Shown one piece after another: positions 37,882-49,504 of a stretch of DNA of 64,000 nucleotides. Under the pieces are notes generated by a model, which saw nothing but the letters and a program-made list of their open reading frames with translations, was not told the DNA's origin and made no database searches. The translations under genes and the position numbers were made by a program. Numbering within the stretch: the stretch's first letter is position 1; every line of letters begins with the position of its first letter. The stretch comes from Ophiosphaerella korrae (lineage: Eukaryota > Ascomycota > Dothideomycetes > Pleosporales > Phaeosphaeriaceae), in the NCBI GenBank assembly GCA_028456385.1, contig JALNQF010000216.1, forward strand, positions 1 through 64,000, written 5' to 3'.

Positions 37882-38766
37882 ACTTCATTAGAATATGCAC
37901 TTCTAGCCATGTCAGTGTGAGGCACGCCGCGAAGAAGGCTTTTTTATATCAGTATGATAGAAGAAGGATCATTTTCTATGATGCAAAATCGACACGCAGT
38001 AAATTCGTGCTAATGTGGCTGAGTAGGACGGGGCGCAGCCAGTGTCGAAAATAAACTCACGTTAGCGTCGTGTCAGCCCTACAAGTGCTCGCTTAACACT
38101 TGGAAAGTGAGATACAATGTCAGACAATACATTGTAAGAATATCATTTCAAGCATCTTCAAACCCATAAGTATACGGTGACATGTAGCCTATGCATATCC
38201 GGTAAAATGTTGTAATGAATGAGTAATGTCAATAATTTATGGATACCTTTCAGCTACTCAGATCCAATATGTTTACAATGAAATGAGTACCAGAATCCCC
38301 AAACGGCCGAGTCAGATGCTAAGCCTCTTGATTTCGTGCCTAAGATAGCGCGTCACAGATGTTAGCGGGCGTCAAACTTTCTGACTCGAGAGTAAAGCCA
38401 CTAGCACACACACACACACAGTCACACCAAACAGTACCAAATCAAATCAACACCATTCATAAATCTATGTACTGTCTTTCCAGACTTGTTTGTTGTATGA
38501 CGGTGTCCACCCATACCATACCCAGTCCCCAAAACGCCCCTAAAAACGAACTAAGAACAGATCATGCAAAAGGGCGCACTGCCGTGCATGCAAAAAGTGT
38601 TTTAAACAACAAAATCCTGAGAAGAGAAGTGCAGTGCCAAGATTGAACAAACGCCATCACGGGAGCATAGCAGGCTCCGTATGCAATTCGTCATGTCGAA
38701 TATATAGAAATGAAGTAGGTGGAGGGAAGGCATGAAAGAATTTGTTGGGTAGGTCGGACACGAGAT
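37882..38766. other. Intergenic with (CA)n microsatellite
   Basis: A (CA)8 tract lies at 38405-38420. No gene is recognised; the left part is the promoter of the Zn2Cys6 gene. Confidence 0.5.
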
Positions 38767-41700
38767 TTAGCCCGGTCTTCTAAATGCTTCGACATTGAGG
38801 CTGGGGGTCTCAACCTGTTTATTGGACGGGACACCTTCATTTTTTCTTCGATCAAAGAAATTCTGACATTCATGGCTGACAAATGTCCATTCCGCAAGCG
38901 CACGACCGGCATATCGGCTCGAGGTTGCAGCAACACCTGTTGGTTGCTCGCTAGCGACAGCATCAATGTTGATGCCCTTTTGTTGAAGGAAAATTTGTGC
39001 GGGGAGAGGGAGTCTAGGTGGCTGTAGACGCATATTCTGGTATGTGCCGAAACGCTTGTCGACCCATTCTAAAGAGAAGCGGAAACTGTAGGAGCGATGT
39101 GCAGAAGCGGTTGCCGGTCGCTCGGCAGCTGGGGGTTTTTCGATAGAGTCAAGTTGGGTTTTTGCAGTTAATGTTTTGGTTACGTTGTCCTTGTCTTTTG
39201 CTCCTGTTGCGGATGCTTTTGACTTTGCAGCCTGCTTCGAGCTACCACCGAAGACGCTTTTCAAAATGTTCCATTTTCCTTTGTTTGTATCTTCGTCAGG
39301 GAAATCTAGGGAATCCTCGGAAACGGACGACATGGGTCGAGCTTCGGGTTCTGGCGGTACAGGGGTATTGTTGGATGGTTTTCGTTGATGAGAGTTCTGA
39401 ACCACTCCATCAAAGGATAGGAAAGGACCGTTGTTGGCTGCAATAGGATTATCATTGCGTATGATGAGAAAACGTCGCCCTGGTGCAGGATTGCAAGCTG
39501 TGGTTGAGGGAAAGACACCCTGTGTGTTGTCGGCCTCTTCATGGAGCCAGAGGTAATGAGACCATATAGTACGGAGGCGGTCGCTCAGAGCCTTCTTGAT
39601 CGCACTATTCAAAATTAGCATTCTGACACTGACAATGATGATGAAAACACGCACATTTCTGCATCACTATCCTCCCCATCGAAACGTGCAACTCGCCAAC
39701 ATATCAGCCGCATAAAGTAAGACCGGACCATGGGACACCAGTGATTGAATCTACTCTCGAAAAAGGCTGGTTCAAGGAGGAAATCATGGCACAGGCTAGC
39801 CTTTCGTCCCTCATCCACAGCTAGAGTAGACCAGATGGTATACAAGAACGAGTACAGCTTGATTTCAGTGGCAGTATTGTGACTCTGTGTCATCAATTTG
39901 CAGACAGAAAGCCAGAATTTCCAGTCCATAACAGAGTGATTTTCGATGTCGGTTTGCTCATATCGAATCAAGATTACAAATGCTTCCTCCAAGAAGTCGC
40001 ACAACATATAGCAAGCATTATTGTCGTAGATGGCGATTTTGCGTGCTTGTGCTTGTAACAGAAGAGCAAAACTTTCTGCAAAGACTCGTCGAGCGGTGCG
40101 AAGATGTGCGTTGCGTTCAGAAAGAAAGTCTCGTATGAGCATGATTAGACGATTCTCTTGCATTTGCCGTGTGGCGTTGGCGGGCGGGATAGACAAGGCA
40201 GATGCTGAGGCATCGGTTTCCAGTACATCATCGAAAGTAATGGCCGTTGCTGTAGACATTGGTTCTTCGGTCTGCTGGGGTGTGGCATGTCTGTTGATAG
40301 TGGCATCGAGATTGACTAAGACCTGCGCGTGTACCAGAACAAGACTAGGTACGCAGACTCGCTCCGCCCTGGTTGGCTCAACGGGCAAGAAATCTGTTAC
40401 CAGGATGTGGTAGTGCTTGACAAAGACGTAAAACAAGTCACTCTCCGAGCCTGCCCAGCGCTTCATCCACAGTCCATACCAATCGAGGTTCGCGGTCCCT
40501 AATGGTGGCGAGACGGGCTTACGAAGTGTTCGTACAAGTTTTGCTAGCGAGTGGAACTTCAAGGATTGGAGCATAGGCGGAAAAGAAGCGGCAATACGGT
40601 CAGAGACAGCATCCAGCTTGTCGAACTTGGAGATACCTGACTCCTGGAGGACGCGCTTCATCATATCCATAGATGGATTCCAAAGCCGAACCAGCATATC
40701 GGCAATTCCAGGACAGAAGCAGAAGGCGTAGGCGCAGGTTTTGCCGCAAAATGTTACCAAGCTCGCTGCAGCGTTTCGCAGCGACATCTTTTCTACGACG
40801 AAGGTCATCTGCGATAGCAGGTTTTGGGTAAAGATGTTGCGCACATTGTGATACACAGACTCGGAAAGGAAATCGGACGAGGTCGACGAGTTGGAAGCAG
40901 TGGTGGTGGTGGAGCATGTTTCGACGCGATCGGCCAGGGCACAGAAAGGGGAAGGTGCGAGTCTCCACTCAGGTCGTTCCATGATGCCAACGATGCCTTC
41001 CAGCATGGCAGGCCGATCCGTGCCAGACATTGATTGGTTGTTCCGGCCTGCGACAAGCTCCAAAAGGCCAGTCCACCAGCCGTTCAGGATATTGGCACGT
41101 CTGTCAAGGTCCTCGGGCTTGAGCTTGTGGTTGGAGGGGTGGGAGGCGTATGTGCGTAGAAATGGAATCAGGGTAGTGCGCAGAACGTTGGCTTTCAGGG
41201 CGAGGGATTTTGCCTGGAATCTGTGTCTTGTTAGGCCAGGTCAAGCTTAAACAGGGCTGCACCTTACTTGCGCAGATCCGCGTCGAGCGTCCGGAACACG
41301 GTCCAGAGCTCGTCCTTCTTGCGGGGCTCTGTTTTGACGCCCTTGAAGTTCTCATGGGAGGGGTTGCGCGGCAGAGGCGGCACACTGGCCGGGTTGAGCG
41401 GGCTCTGGGCCTGCACGTGGGTGTTGAGGGGCAGCCTCTCGGTGGAGAAGGACTTGGGGACCGCAGGGACGGGAGGCACGGAACCGCCATTGGGCGTGGC
41501 GTTGAAGAAGCCGCTGAGGCGCTTGTTCTTCTTGCTGAGAGGGACGGGCGGCTGAGCCTCGGGGGGTGGGTCATTGTCCTTCGCTTCGGCCTTTGCTTCG
41601 GCCTTTTCAGGAATGCTGCTAGTGCTCTTCTTGGGGTTGTCGTCCCGTTTCACACTCAGTGCCTCCCTCGATGGCGATGCTGATGCTGCGCGCTGCTGCT

Positions 41701-42232
41701 GTTGCTGTTGCTGTGACACAATCCACGACTTCCTGCGCAGCTTGGTTAACGAGCGTGCCGGCGAGCCAGCCGGTGGCTCTGCCTGCTTTGCCGTCTCCTT
41801 GCGGCCGCGGTCGGCCTTGCGGTCGGGCCTGGGTTCGGCGGATGGCTCTCTGCTCTTGGAGGAAAAGGAGAGGAATCGCGAGGAGCGGCGCGAGTTGCTG
41901 GACCTCAGTTGGGGCATTTGCACGGCTTCTGTCTCGGGGGCATCTTCGGACGAGGGAGTCGAGCTGGCAGAGCTGTCCGATGTTCGCCCGCCAAACTTGG
42001 TGCTCTCGAGATCCTCCTCAGAGATGGTGCCCTTCAATTCCACAACCGGGGTCGAGTCGAGGTCCTTTATGCGTGGGAAGTACGTGTACGAGGCGGCCTT
42101 GGGCAGCTGCGTGGTCTCGGTGCCTCCCCGTGACTGGGGTGGGGAGACTTCAGACACGGCGCGGTTCCTGCCGCGGAAGGCGCTGGAGAAGACATTGTGG
42201 GAGCGCTGGGCCGGGGCGACGGCGGCAGGCAT
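38767..42232 (-). CDS. DUF1765 (UPF0592) protein, 1122 aa
   Basis: There are three exons: 42232-41268, 41220-39655 and 39604-38767; introns are 47 and 50 nt, both phase 2. Residues 1-310 are disordered, Ser/Pro/Lys-rich, with a polyglutamine run near 180 coded by CAG/CAA. The conserved region begins at the first splice site (FQAKSLALKANVLRTTLIPFLR) and contains ANILNGWWTGLLEL, NNQSMSGTDRPAMLEGI and the long helical stretch with YAFCFCPGIADMLVRLW. Another conserved block is W-L-S-V-C-K-L-M, with CHDFLLEPAFF after it. The C-terminal third is low complexity apart from SFRFSLEWVDKRF. I assign it to DUF1765/UPF0592; a yeast member (YDL073W) has been linked to osmostress signalling, recalled from memory. 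No catalytic motif is seen. Confidence 0.8.
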
Positions 42233-43854
42233 GGCGGTGTGTAGATGGGCCGGGACTGCAGAGAAGGTTCACGAGCTCATGGCTCTGGGAATGGGTGTTG
42301 TTGAATGCTGAGACGTCACAGGGTGGGAGCAGGTGCCGGAACGAACGGATGGTGGATTAGGGGCAACGGGGGGAAAAAGCGAGGGTGTTGGCCAAGGGCT
42401 GGCGGGCGGTGACATGTGTATGTGTCCAGAAAAGCAGGGAATTCAGGCTTGAGGCTGCGATTCAGGCTTACCACCGCGTAGCTGGGGGCAGAGCATGGCA
42501 CACTTGACGACTAGTCGATGCTAGACGACGAGGCCTGCAGGCTTTGTGGATGAATAAGTGCTAGCAGGGATAAGGAGCATGTGGCACCTGCCCGCCCGGA
42601 GATCGCCAGTCGGGAGATTAGAATAGATCAATTTGCAGATGACGGCGTGTGTGGTAGTACATACATGGGACGGTGCCGGCGCATCCCTCTCCAGGCCACG
42701 GCAGGGCGGTGGTGCAAATATCGTGTGCCTGCTGACATGAGCTGCTCATCTCTGCGGCCTCGGTCAAACAACAGAAGGCTGACCGCCCGTGCTGTGCAAG
42801 CGCCTGACGCCATACGCATCGCCGCAGCGCAATGCCACGGCGAATGCTGTGCTGTGCATCCGGTCAGCGAGCCCGGTTTTCTCGCGACACAGCAACACAG
42901 CAACACAGCAATCTCCCCTCTCCCTTGTCCATAATTCGCATATCTCGGACATTGAAGCTGGACATGACGTCGGGCCTGTCTTGCCAAATTGTCATCGCAA
43001 TGATTAGGTCATACCTAGTGGCGTTCACATACCCAGCAGACCGTCGCTTACGAGCAAATTTCTACTCAAGTGGGCTCGCACTGCTCAACTATCGACCATT
43101 TTGCGCTAGGCTCCCGGTCCGCACACTTCCATAGCTACCGATTTAGCCCCATGTAGGCACGTCGTAGCATGCACAATGCACACTTTCTCTTTGCCAGCGA
43201 CGCCCGTCAGATGTCTCCGCTTTTCAGCCTCTTCCCAGGCCCCGCCTGCGCCCAATCACTGTCTTTCCCCTGGCCGTTCGCCTGCGACCATTGGCCTGCG
43301 AGCCACGCCCGGTCTCGTCTGCTGGTACCTTGACCATGGTAAACCTGCAGAATGTGGCTTGTGAAAGCCCTACTGTGGTTCGCTCTGTATGGCGTGCAAT
43401 ATTGGTGGCAAGGCCCAACTGTGACCCTCTTTGCCCTAATTTTTCAGCTTCGCGGCCCAGTTCGTATTGAACGTGCCTGCCGAAGATATTGGAGCGCCGC
43501 AGCTCACGTCCAGAACCAGCAAGATCGGGCTGAAGCCAACGCCATAGGCACAATGCGCTGTTCATCGACGTTTATTGTGCATAGGTACCTGCTCAGTGAA
43601 GTGTCAAAGCAAAGCTGTCCATTTCCGGTGCCCCCCCCAGTCTTCCGTATGCCCGTCTTTGTCAATGTGCCCTCCTCAGGAGGCCAACGCGTACGCACAC
43701 ATTCCACCACTCTTCCTGTTTCGTTAGCCTCACGTGACCTGCATCATGTGACTAACAAGCACGTATTCAGCGGTCTGTTGCCGTTTTGATATTGACACAA
43801 TCGCTAGTATTTTGATACAAATGTCTCGTCGCTCTTATCGCAACCGCTACCCAC
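42233..43854. other. 1.6-kb intergenic region
   Basis: No gene is recognised. A short ACAGCAACAC-type tandem lies near 42887-42910. An E-box CACGTG lies at about 43733. Open frames overlap on both strands without consistent content; the left part is the promoter of the DUF1765 gene. Confidence 0.4.
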
Positions 43855-44335
43855 CTAGTGGGCGGCAGCGGTCGTCTCTTCCTCCTCCTCAAACCAATCC
43901 TCCTCAGGCGGCGCTGCGCCGTCCTCTGCTGCACCCTCAACCTCGACTGATTGTGTTTCGTACGACTTGAGCTCGCTGGCAATGTCGGCCTCCTCGGGAG
44001 ACGTGGGGGTCTGTGGGACTTTGAATTTCTGGACGGAGCCCTCGGCGTCAGAAGCCTGGACGGGCGGGACCTTGTAGTTCTTGAGCTCGCGAAGGTACAT
44101 CTCCTGCACTAGGTCGGCTGGAGCACCCATTGAGTCAGTACGGGTGGCAAGCACGCAATTGGGATGAATCACCTGAGCGAACGGCCGTGGGAGTGATGAA
44201 GGTGCGGCGGGCAAGCAGGACGGGCTGCTGCCGCGCGACGCGGACAAGCGCCTGGCGCTGCAAGAAGTCAGTACGCAGCTCAAAAAGTGCAGGGCGAGGA
44301 CGGCATACCGAGGCCCTGATGGATTGGGCAAGCAT
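43855..44335 (-). CDS. ATP14: Mitochondrial ATP synthase subunit h
   Basis: There are three exons: 44335-44309 (nine codons), 44257-44173 and 44117-43855; introns are 51 and 55 nt. The joined frame gives 124 residues, the same length as yeast Atp14. The first 38 residues form an Arg/Ala/Gln-rich presequence with RRTFI before the mature start, as expected for import into mitochondria. The mature part starts with ADLVQEMYLRELKNYKVPP, followed by FKVPQTPTSPEE and an acidic C-terminus with DWFEEEEE. Subunit h belongs to the peripheral stalk of F1Fo ATP synthase. It is divergent from TFIIB with 340 bp between start codons. Confidence 0.9.
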
Positions 44336-44675
44336 GGTGTTGATGGAGACGGGGTTGGAGCTGGCAGTGGAAGCTATCGGAGTGATGCTGTGGTTTTTCC
44401 AGCAAGCCGCCGCCGACCAACCAGAGCCGCCTCCGCAATCGGCCTAGCGCGGGCTTGGGCCTTGGCATTGTTCTACTTCATCTGGAGCCTGGACAGCCTC
44501 TCATTGTCTCACCTGCCGTCTCTCCTCCACCACACTCTCGCTCGCTGTGTTGCTCCACAACGCTTTCCAGGTGCTGGACGTCCGCTCTCTATATCCCTAC
44601 AACCACCTGCATACTTGATCTCCCCCGTGACCGCCGCAACACTAACCTGCCTCCTGCATCACAGCCAGCACCGCC
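44336..44675. promoter_or_regulatory. Bidirectional promoter ATP14 / TFIIB
   Basis: The 340 bp lie between divergent start codons. Pyrimidine-rich runs (CTCTCCTCCACCACACTCTC near 44520) precede the TFIIB ATG. No clear TATA box. Confidence 0.4.
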
Positions 44676-45770
44676 ATGTCGTACGCCCCAGATGGCCGCC
44701 TGCTCTCTCCCGGCGAGGTCTGGGAAGCGCCCAGCCTCAGCAAGACCGAGGAAGAGTGGCGCGAGGACCTCAACGTCACCATGATGTGCCCAGACTGCCG
44801 CGAGATGCCTCCTAACCTGGTCGAGGAGTTCAGTAGTGGCGACACGGTCTGCGGATCGTGCGGCCGCGTGCTGGGTGAGAGGGCCATCGACACTCGCTCT
44901 GAGTGGCGTACCTTCTCCAACGATGACCAGGGCAACGACGACCCTTCACGTATCGGTGACGCTGCCAACCCACTGCTCCATGGCTCACAGCTGGCCACGG
45001 AAATCGGTTTTGGCGACGGCGGCCTGCGCGTGCGAGAGCTGTCGCGCGCCCACAATAAGTCCAATCATGACAAGGCGAACAAGTCCTTACAAGCCGCCTA
45101 CAGCCAAATTGCTACGCTGTGCGATTCCCAGAACATAAGCAAGCCCACAGCTGAGACCGCCAAGCTCCTTTTCCGTGTCACGGATGATGCAAAGCTGTTC
45201 AAGGGAAAATCCCAGGACGCCATCATCGCTGGCTGCATCTTCATCGCTTGCCGCAACCATGGCCAGCAACGTAGTTTCCGTGAAATCTTCAAAATGACAA
45301 ACGTGACCAAGAAAGAGGTGGGTCGTACCTTTAAGACACTCGAGAGTTTCTTGCAAAAGAACCAGAAGATCACTGGTGGTGCGAAGACAGCCGGCAACGG
45401 CGCCGTTCTCGACACAAGCAATTTCCAGACGGGTGGCAGCACAAGCGCAGAGAACCTCATGCCCCGCGCCTGCGCCAAGCTAGGACTCGAGACATATATC
45501 CAACTCGTCGCCGAAGAGTGCGCTCGTGTCGTTACCGAGCAAGGCGTTGCGGCTGGACGCTCTCCGCTATCCATCGCCGGTGCTTGTCTCTACCTCGTCT
45601 CCCATTTAATGGGCCACCCCAAGACTCCCAAGGAGATTGGTCTCGCCGTCGAAGTCAGCGATGGAACGATTCGAACAGCCTATAAGTTGATGCATGCTCA
45701 GCACGAAAAGATCATCAAGGAAGATTGGATCCGTCGAGGTGGTAACCTTGCCAAGCTGCCCATAGCGTGA
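44676..45770 (+). CDS. SUA7: Transcription initiation factor TFIIB
   Basis: A single exon of 364 residues. The zinc ribbon is C-P-D-C ... C-G-S-C-G (about residues 38-63), followed by the B-finger/linker with RAIDTRSEWRTFSNDD. Two cyclin-like repeats follow: the first about 125-205 (SLQAAYSQIATLC, DAIIAGCIFIACR, FREIFKMTNVTKKEVGRTFK), the second about 250-335 (YIQLVAEECARVV, SPLSIAGACLYLVSHL, KEIGLAVEVSDGTIRTAYK). TFIIB bridges TBP-bound promoter DNA and RNA polymerase II. The length fits ascomycete orthologues. Lack of introns is unusual among the neighbours but not for this gene. Confidence 0.95.
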   Translation: MSYAPDGRLLSPGEVWEAPSLSKTEEEWREDLNVTMMCPDCREMPPNLVEEFSSGDTVCGSCGRVLGERAIDTRSEWRTFSNDDQGNDDPSRIGDAANPLLHGSQLATEIGFGDGGLRVRELSRAHNKSNHDKANKSLQAAYSQIATLCDSQNISKPTAETAKLLFRVTDDAKLFKGKSQDAIIAGCIFIACRNHGQQRSFREIFKMTNVTKKEVGRTFKTLESFLQKNQKITGGAKTAGNGAVLDTSNFQTGGSTSAENLMPRACAKLGLETYIQLVAEECARVVTEQGVAAGRSPLSIAGACLYLVSHLMGHPKTPKEIGLAVEVSDGTIRTAYKLMHAQHEKIIKEDWIRRGGNLAKLPIA

Positions 45771-46773
45771 TGGAGCGGATCGAAGCAAGGCAGGTTTTCA
45801 TATTCATGTTCTGTACTTTTCTTCTTGGGTAGTAGATTTCCAGTCGTGATCACCAGTCTCTCTACTACCTTTCATGACTTAGCGAGCATGGGCGGAGTTC
45901 AAGGTCACATTTTGATTGTAAACACAGGGCGACACAAATTGAGCATGGATCTGCTTTACGTCTTTACATACCCCCTCGAACAGGCATTAGAAATCAATAT
46001 TACGGCGTTTAGGAGCTTGGCTTTCTCGCTTGCATGTAGAGTGGATGACCGACCTTCATAACGTTGCCTTGAACTTGCTGACTACCTAACATCGGTTTCC
46101 ATAAAAATATCCTTACTCTACCTTCAATTTCTCACTATTCAAGGCTAGGTCGCATTTAACTCTATCGCCTCCCCACATTTATCGTATAACGTGGTTGTCA
46201 GGGTCACACTAAATGGCTAGGTAATATCTATCCCCAGTACTATCTCCCAACCCCATCATCAACTCTTCACTATTGAGGCAAGACTAAATGTGTCCTCATC
46301 GCCTCTCCGCGCTCGCCGTACCACGTGTTTTTCGCGATCACATGCTGAAGGGCTAACATCCGTTCTTCTAACTTTGTCTCCAACTGCTCATTATCAAGGC
46401 TAGTTTCTGCGTGTCCTCGTCGCCTCCCCGCATTTGCCGTAAAACTTGTTCGTTAGACCACACTTGTTGAGTCTCGAAAGCAACGGTTTTGCATTTTGTA
46501 ATGGAACTGAATAGGACTATTTATAACTACCAACTCTTGCAACCACCAAGCCTTCCTGCGTCCCTGGTTGCTCAGCATCAGACTTATTGTAAAGGAATCT
46601 GAACCCCAGCAAAAAACCTAGCTATATAAGGGATCCTTTCCTGACCTCCACCATCTTCAACGTTCCAAGTCTACACCCTTTCATTCGCCTCATCTTGTAC
46701 ATTTCCAGTCTCTATCCCACTTCAATCCTCTCGCCACAAACTCCTCACAGGTCTTCGCCCCAAGAACCTCACA
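45771..46773. other. Gene-free DNA with degenerate repeats before SSP gene 1
   Basis: About 1 kb holding three diverged repeat units (listed separately) and the promoter of the first SSP gene. TATATAAG at 46623-46630 lies about 145 bp before its ATG and is a good TATA candidate. Confidence 0.5.
46080..46460. repeat. Three degenerate repeats, period about 120-135 bp
   Basis: The core TCACTATTCAAGGCTAG (46132-46148) is followed about 45 bases later by ATCGCCTCCCCACATTTATCGT. The same order recurs with changes from about 46265 (TTCACTATTGAGGCAAG ... ATCGCCTCTCCGCGCTCGCCGT) and 46386 (GCTCATTATCAAGGCTAG ... GTCGCCTCCCCGCATTTGCCGT). Copies are only partly conserved. They could be decayed mobile-element pieces or spaced promoter modules of the SSP island. 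Confidence 0.6.
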
Positions 46774-47216
46774 ATGAAGTTCCTCACCACCATCTTCGCC
46801 CTCGCCTCCATGATCCTGCTTTCTCACGCTATCCGACTGAGAGACATGCCACAGTGTTTTGAACACTGCTCAGCCGAAGACGACGGCCTTCGAAAATGCG
46901 GTTTGTCTTCTCGCTCTTACTTGCACCGCACTCACTAACAAGCAATCTTAGTACACAAGCGTCCGGAGTATGCGGATCACATATACACGTGTGTGAGAGG
47001 ATGCTGGACCTACAGTCCATATGACAAATGCGGCTACGAAGAGGAATGTGAGTGCGCTGAGCGACTAGCGAGGCTGTGCTATGTGCTAACGGGGCTGGAG
47101 GTGTGAATTATCCCAAGCCGGTATGTCAGAAGTGGCAAGGGCCGGCAGGGCCAGCGGGGACACCCACACCAGGTAATCGTCGTAGATGGGGGATGTTAGG
47201 GGTTGTGCATGTTTAG
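46774..47216 (+). CDS. Small secreted cysteine-rich protein 1 (SSP1)
   Basis: Three exons are proposed: 46774-46900, 46952-47047 and 47101-47216, giving 112 residues. Intron 1 (GTTTGT...CTTAG, 51 nt, CACTAAC branch) is phase 1 directly after a Cys codon; intron 2 (GTGAGT...GGAG, 53 nt, TGCTAAC branch) is phase 1 inside a Cys codon. Residues 1-19 are a clear signal peptide (MKFLTTIFALASMILLSHA). The mature part has eight cysteines, spaced C-x3-C-x9-C-x13-C-x3-C-x8-C-x4-C-x7-C, with Trp right after the fifth. The tail is rich in Gly/Pro/Ala. If intron 2 is retained, translation stops after about 20 further codons with other cysteines. No known family is recognised; an apoplastic effector-like role is inferred from size, secretion and cysteines. 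Confidence 0.65.
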
Positions 47217-47848
47217 CGTTGGTGGGTATGTTTCTCAGGGTAATTCGCGGGGCACGGGTTTTCGACCGGGCAGGCGGTTAGCCGTCGTGTGGCCTAGCTA
47301 ACTTGCGCTGGAGTGTAGATACTGGTGGAAAAAAAAATCAATCCATTCTAAGTGTTTCTCTGTCTCCTGGTTTAGCATCATCTCAGATCGTAAGAAGTCT
47401 TCAAAAGGCCATCTTACTATCTAGCCCTGGAGGTGATTCGACACAGCTGTCGTGATGACTCTGTGGATATATCTGTCCTTTGTGGTGAGAATATGCAGGG
47501 TGGATGGAGGTTGACTACTAGCGTTGTTGGGGAATGGTATTTGCTGGATTGCCACTGTGGTAATTTGCCGAAGGGATAGTCAACCTTGGAACCATGGGAA
47601 GTTAGGTAAGGTTGGAAGCCGATTACCTTGCGCTTCCAGACATTTCAAGAACAAGGCACTCAGTCTATTTCATTCACACTCATCCTATTTCATTGCGAGG
47701 ATTGTTAATAAATCCCTAGCCCTGAATAATATCCAAATCAAGAGTGAGACGTATCGACAAGTTCAATCTGGAAAACTCAACTATGCATCGCGATCTGATA
47801 AGATATGTATTAGAACCTTAGTTGAGCAGATTTCTAGCTATATTATTA

Positions 47849-47903
<55 letters not shown>

Positions 47904-48082
47904 GCTTAATCTTCCACTGATCCGTGAAGAGACTTACCCAGACAACTAGGGGTCTTTTGGTTTCTGGACCAAGCTGGAGGGTTTCCATGGTTCAGCCTGC
48001 GCATTACCTGCCCACAAATTTGCTCATGAATTTATCAAGTACAACTTACCTCGCAACTCCAATCTCAAAACTTTTACCAATC
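47217..48082. other. Gene-free DNA with (TCA)n microsatellite
   Basis: A (TCA)n tract of about 17 units occupies 47851-47903. An open frame across it merely encodes a serine run and is not called. The remainder is the promoter region of SSP2. Confidence 0.55.
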
Positions 48083-48525
48083 ATGAAGTACCTCAGAATT
48101 ATCTCAGTCTTTCTGACTCGCCTCGTCGTCGCTGGTCGGCAACCATTAGTCAAGGGCTTTTTCAAGTGCACCCCATTACTCCAGGACAGGATTATATGCC
48201 GTACGTAAACACACAAAATACAATTTCTCACGAGGTGATACTGCAGTCGCTATACTGACTCGTACTTTAGATAACTACCAATGGCCCGAGATCGCCAATG
48301 TGGTTGCTTGCCACGACAGGGAATGGAAGATAGTCGAGATATGTCCATGGAGAGAGAATCACGCTTCCCAGTGTAGGCTATTTCTTCGCAAGTGCAGCGC
48401 CCTTGATTATACTGACTTTTCTGGTGATAGGTAAGGATGACCCATTTCCTCACTGTGTGCTGAGGCATAACGAGGTCCCCGTGATACCCACCGTGATACC
48501 TACGCGAGCACCTATGTTGGGTTAA
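48083..48525 (+). CDS. Small secreted cysteine-containing protein 2 (SSP2)
   Basis: Three exons are proposed: 48083-48200, 48271-48372 and 48431-48525, giving 104 residues. Both introns (70 nt GTACGT...TTAG and 58 nt GTAGGC...ATAG) sit at the same places and phases as in SSP1: phase 1 directly after a Cys codon, and phase 1 inside a Cys codon. A weaker N-terminal hydrophobic segment starts with MKYLRIISVFL and could be a signal peptide. Six cysteines are present; the segment W-P-E-I-A-N-V-V-A-C aligns with P-E-Y-A-D-H-I-Y-T-C of SSP1. The Cys and Trp of the C-x3-C-W motif are reduced to E-W here. The exon-3 tail is Pro/Val/Thr-rich. Retention of intron 2 leaves an open frame for about 20 codons. 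It is a diverged paralogue, or possibly a decaying one. Confidence 0.55.
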
Positions 48526-49504
48526 AGACATTTCAGCTCCGTTAAATGGTCGCAGAGGCGCTGAAGTTCGTTGTTTGAAGCCCTGACGGATAGGAGTAGA
48601 TATATCCGACTAGAATTCGTGACACGCTTTGTTGGCGTGTTTAAGCGCGCCGCTAAGGTTCATGAATGATTCAATTGCTGTGGGTATAAATGTCCGTTGA
48701 TCTTCGGATTTGAGAGGCTTTGTTTGAGTGCTGTAGATGGTGTTGGTGTGGGAAGTCCCCCCGGTCAAATCAATGTTTTAGTGATTAGGTTTTCACCAAT
48801 GTGTTGCTTGTCCTCGTGGAATCAACGGCTCGCACGCGCATCTGAAAGTTTAGGCAGTCCTTTGAAGTTATATTGTGCTTCTACTTTCATAAATGATGCA
48901 CATTATTCGTCTTCAGTTGTTAGAGTTATCCATTAACCGTTGCTACTCAAAACTCGGTGACCTCGAACGATACCCAGAGTCACAGACCGAAATTCTCTCT
49001 CTTTGATCGCCTCTACAACTACAGGTGGGTATTTTCACACAGATTTTGAAGCTATGGTAACCGTTTATGAATGCTATCAAGTTAATGACTTGGCATGACT
49101 CAGTTGCCATCAGGGTTGTCGCACGTCGTGCACATATTAAGCCTGTAGTTGTTTGTATTTTCCAGATTTCAATATCTCTTACTGGTCGTTGCCATATTGT
49201 TTTGCCAATTTTCAATGATTAATAATTTCACGACGAGTGACTGTACCTAAGCAGATATGACGTCCCTGTTGGTTAGAACTCCTTCGTGTGCTCTCCACGA
49301 AACCCCTGAAATCCACGTACTGACTTCACCCCACTACTACCACGTTTGTGATTCCTCATTCTGTCTAGGGCCATCGAACTGCTCCCACTCATTATATACT
49401 CCCCTTCATCTACTCTCAACCCTTACTCAACCTACAGCTACTTCCACAAACATTTTAACTCGGCACCAAATCCCCCCAAACCAGACCCTTCAACGACAAC
49501 AATC
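48526..49504. other. Gene-free DNA before SSP3
   Basis: No gene is recognised on either strand. TATATA at 49393-49398 lies about 110 bp before the SSP3 ATG. Confidence 0.4.

Noticed and set aside
42233..43854. Hidden gene in the 1.6-kb gap upstream of the DUF1765 gene
   Set aside because: Overlapping short frames on both strands, no shared domain content and no consistent splice pairs.
46080..46460. Possible CRISPR-like array
   Set aside because: Only three diverged units with a long period, in a eukaryotic genome; not a CRISPR.
47524..47949. 141-codon frame containing a long serine run
   Set aside because: The run is the (TCA)n microsatellite; the rest has no recognisable content.
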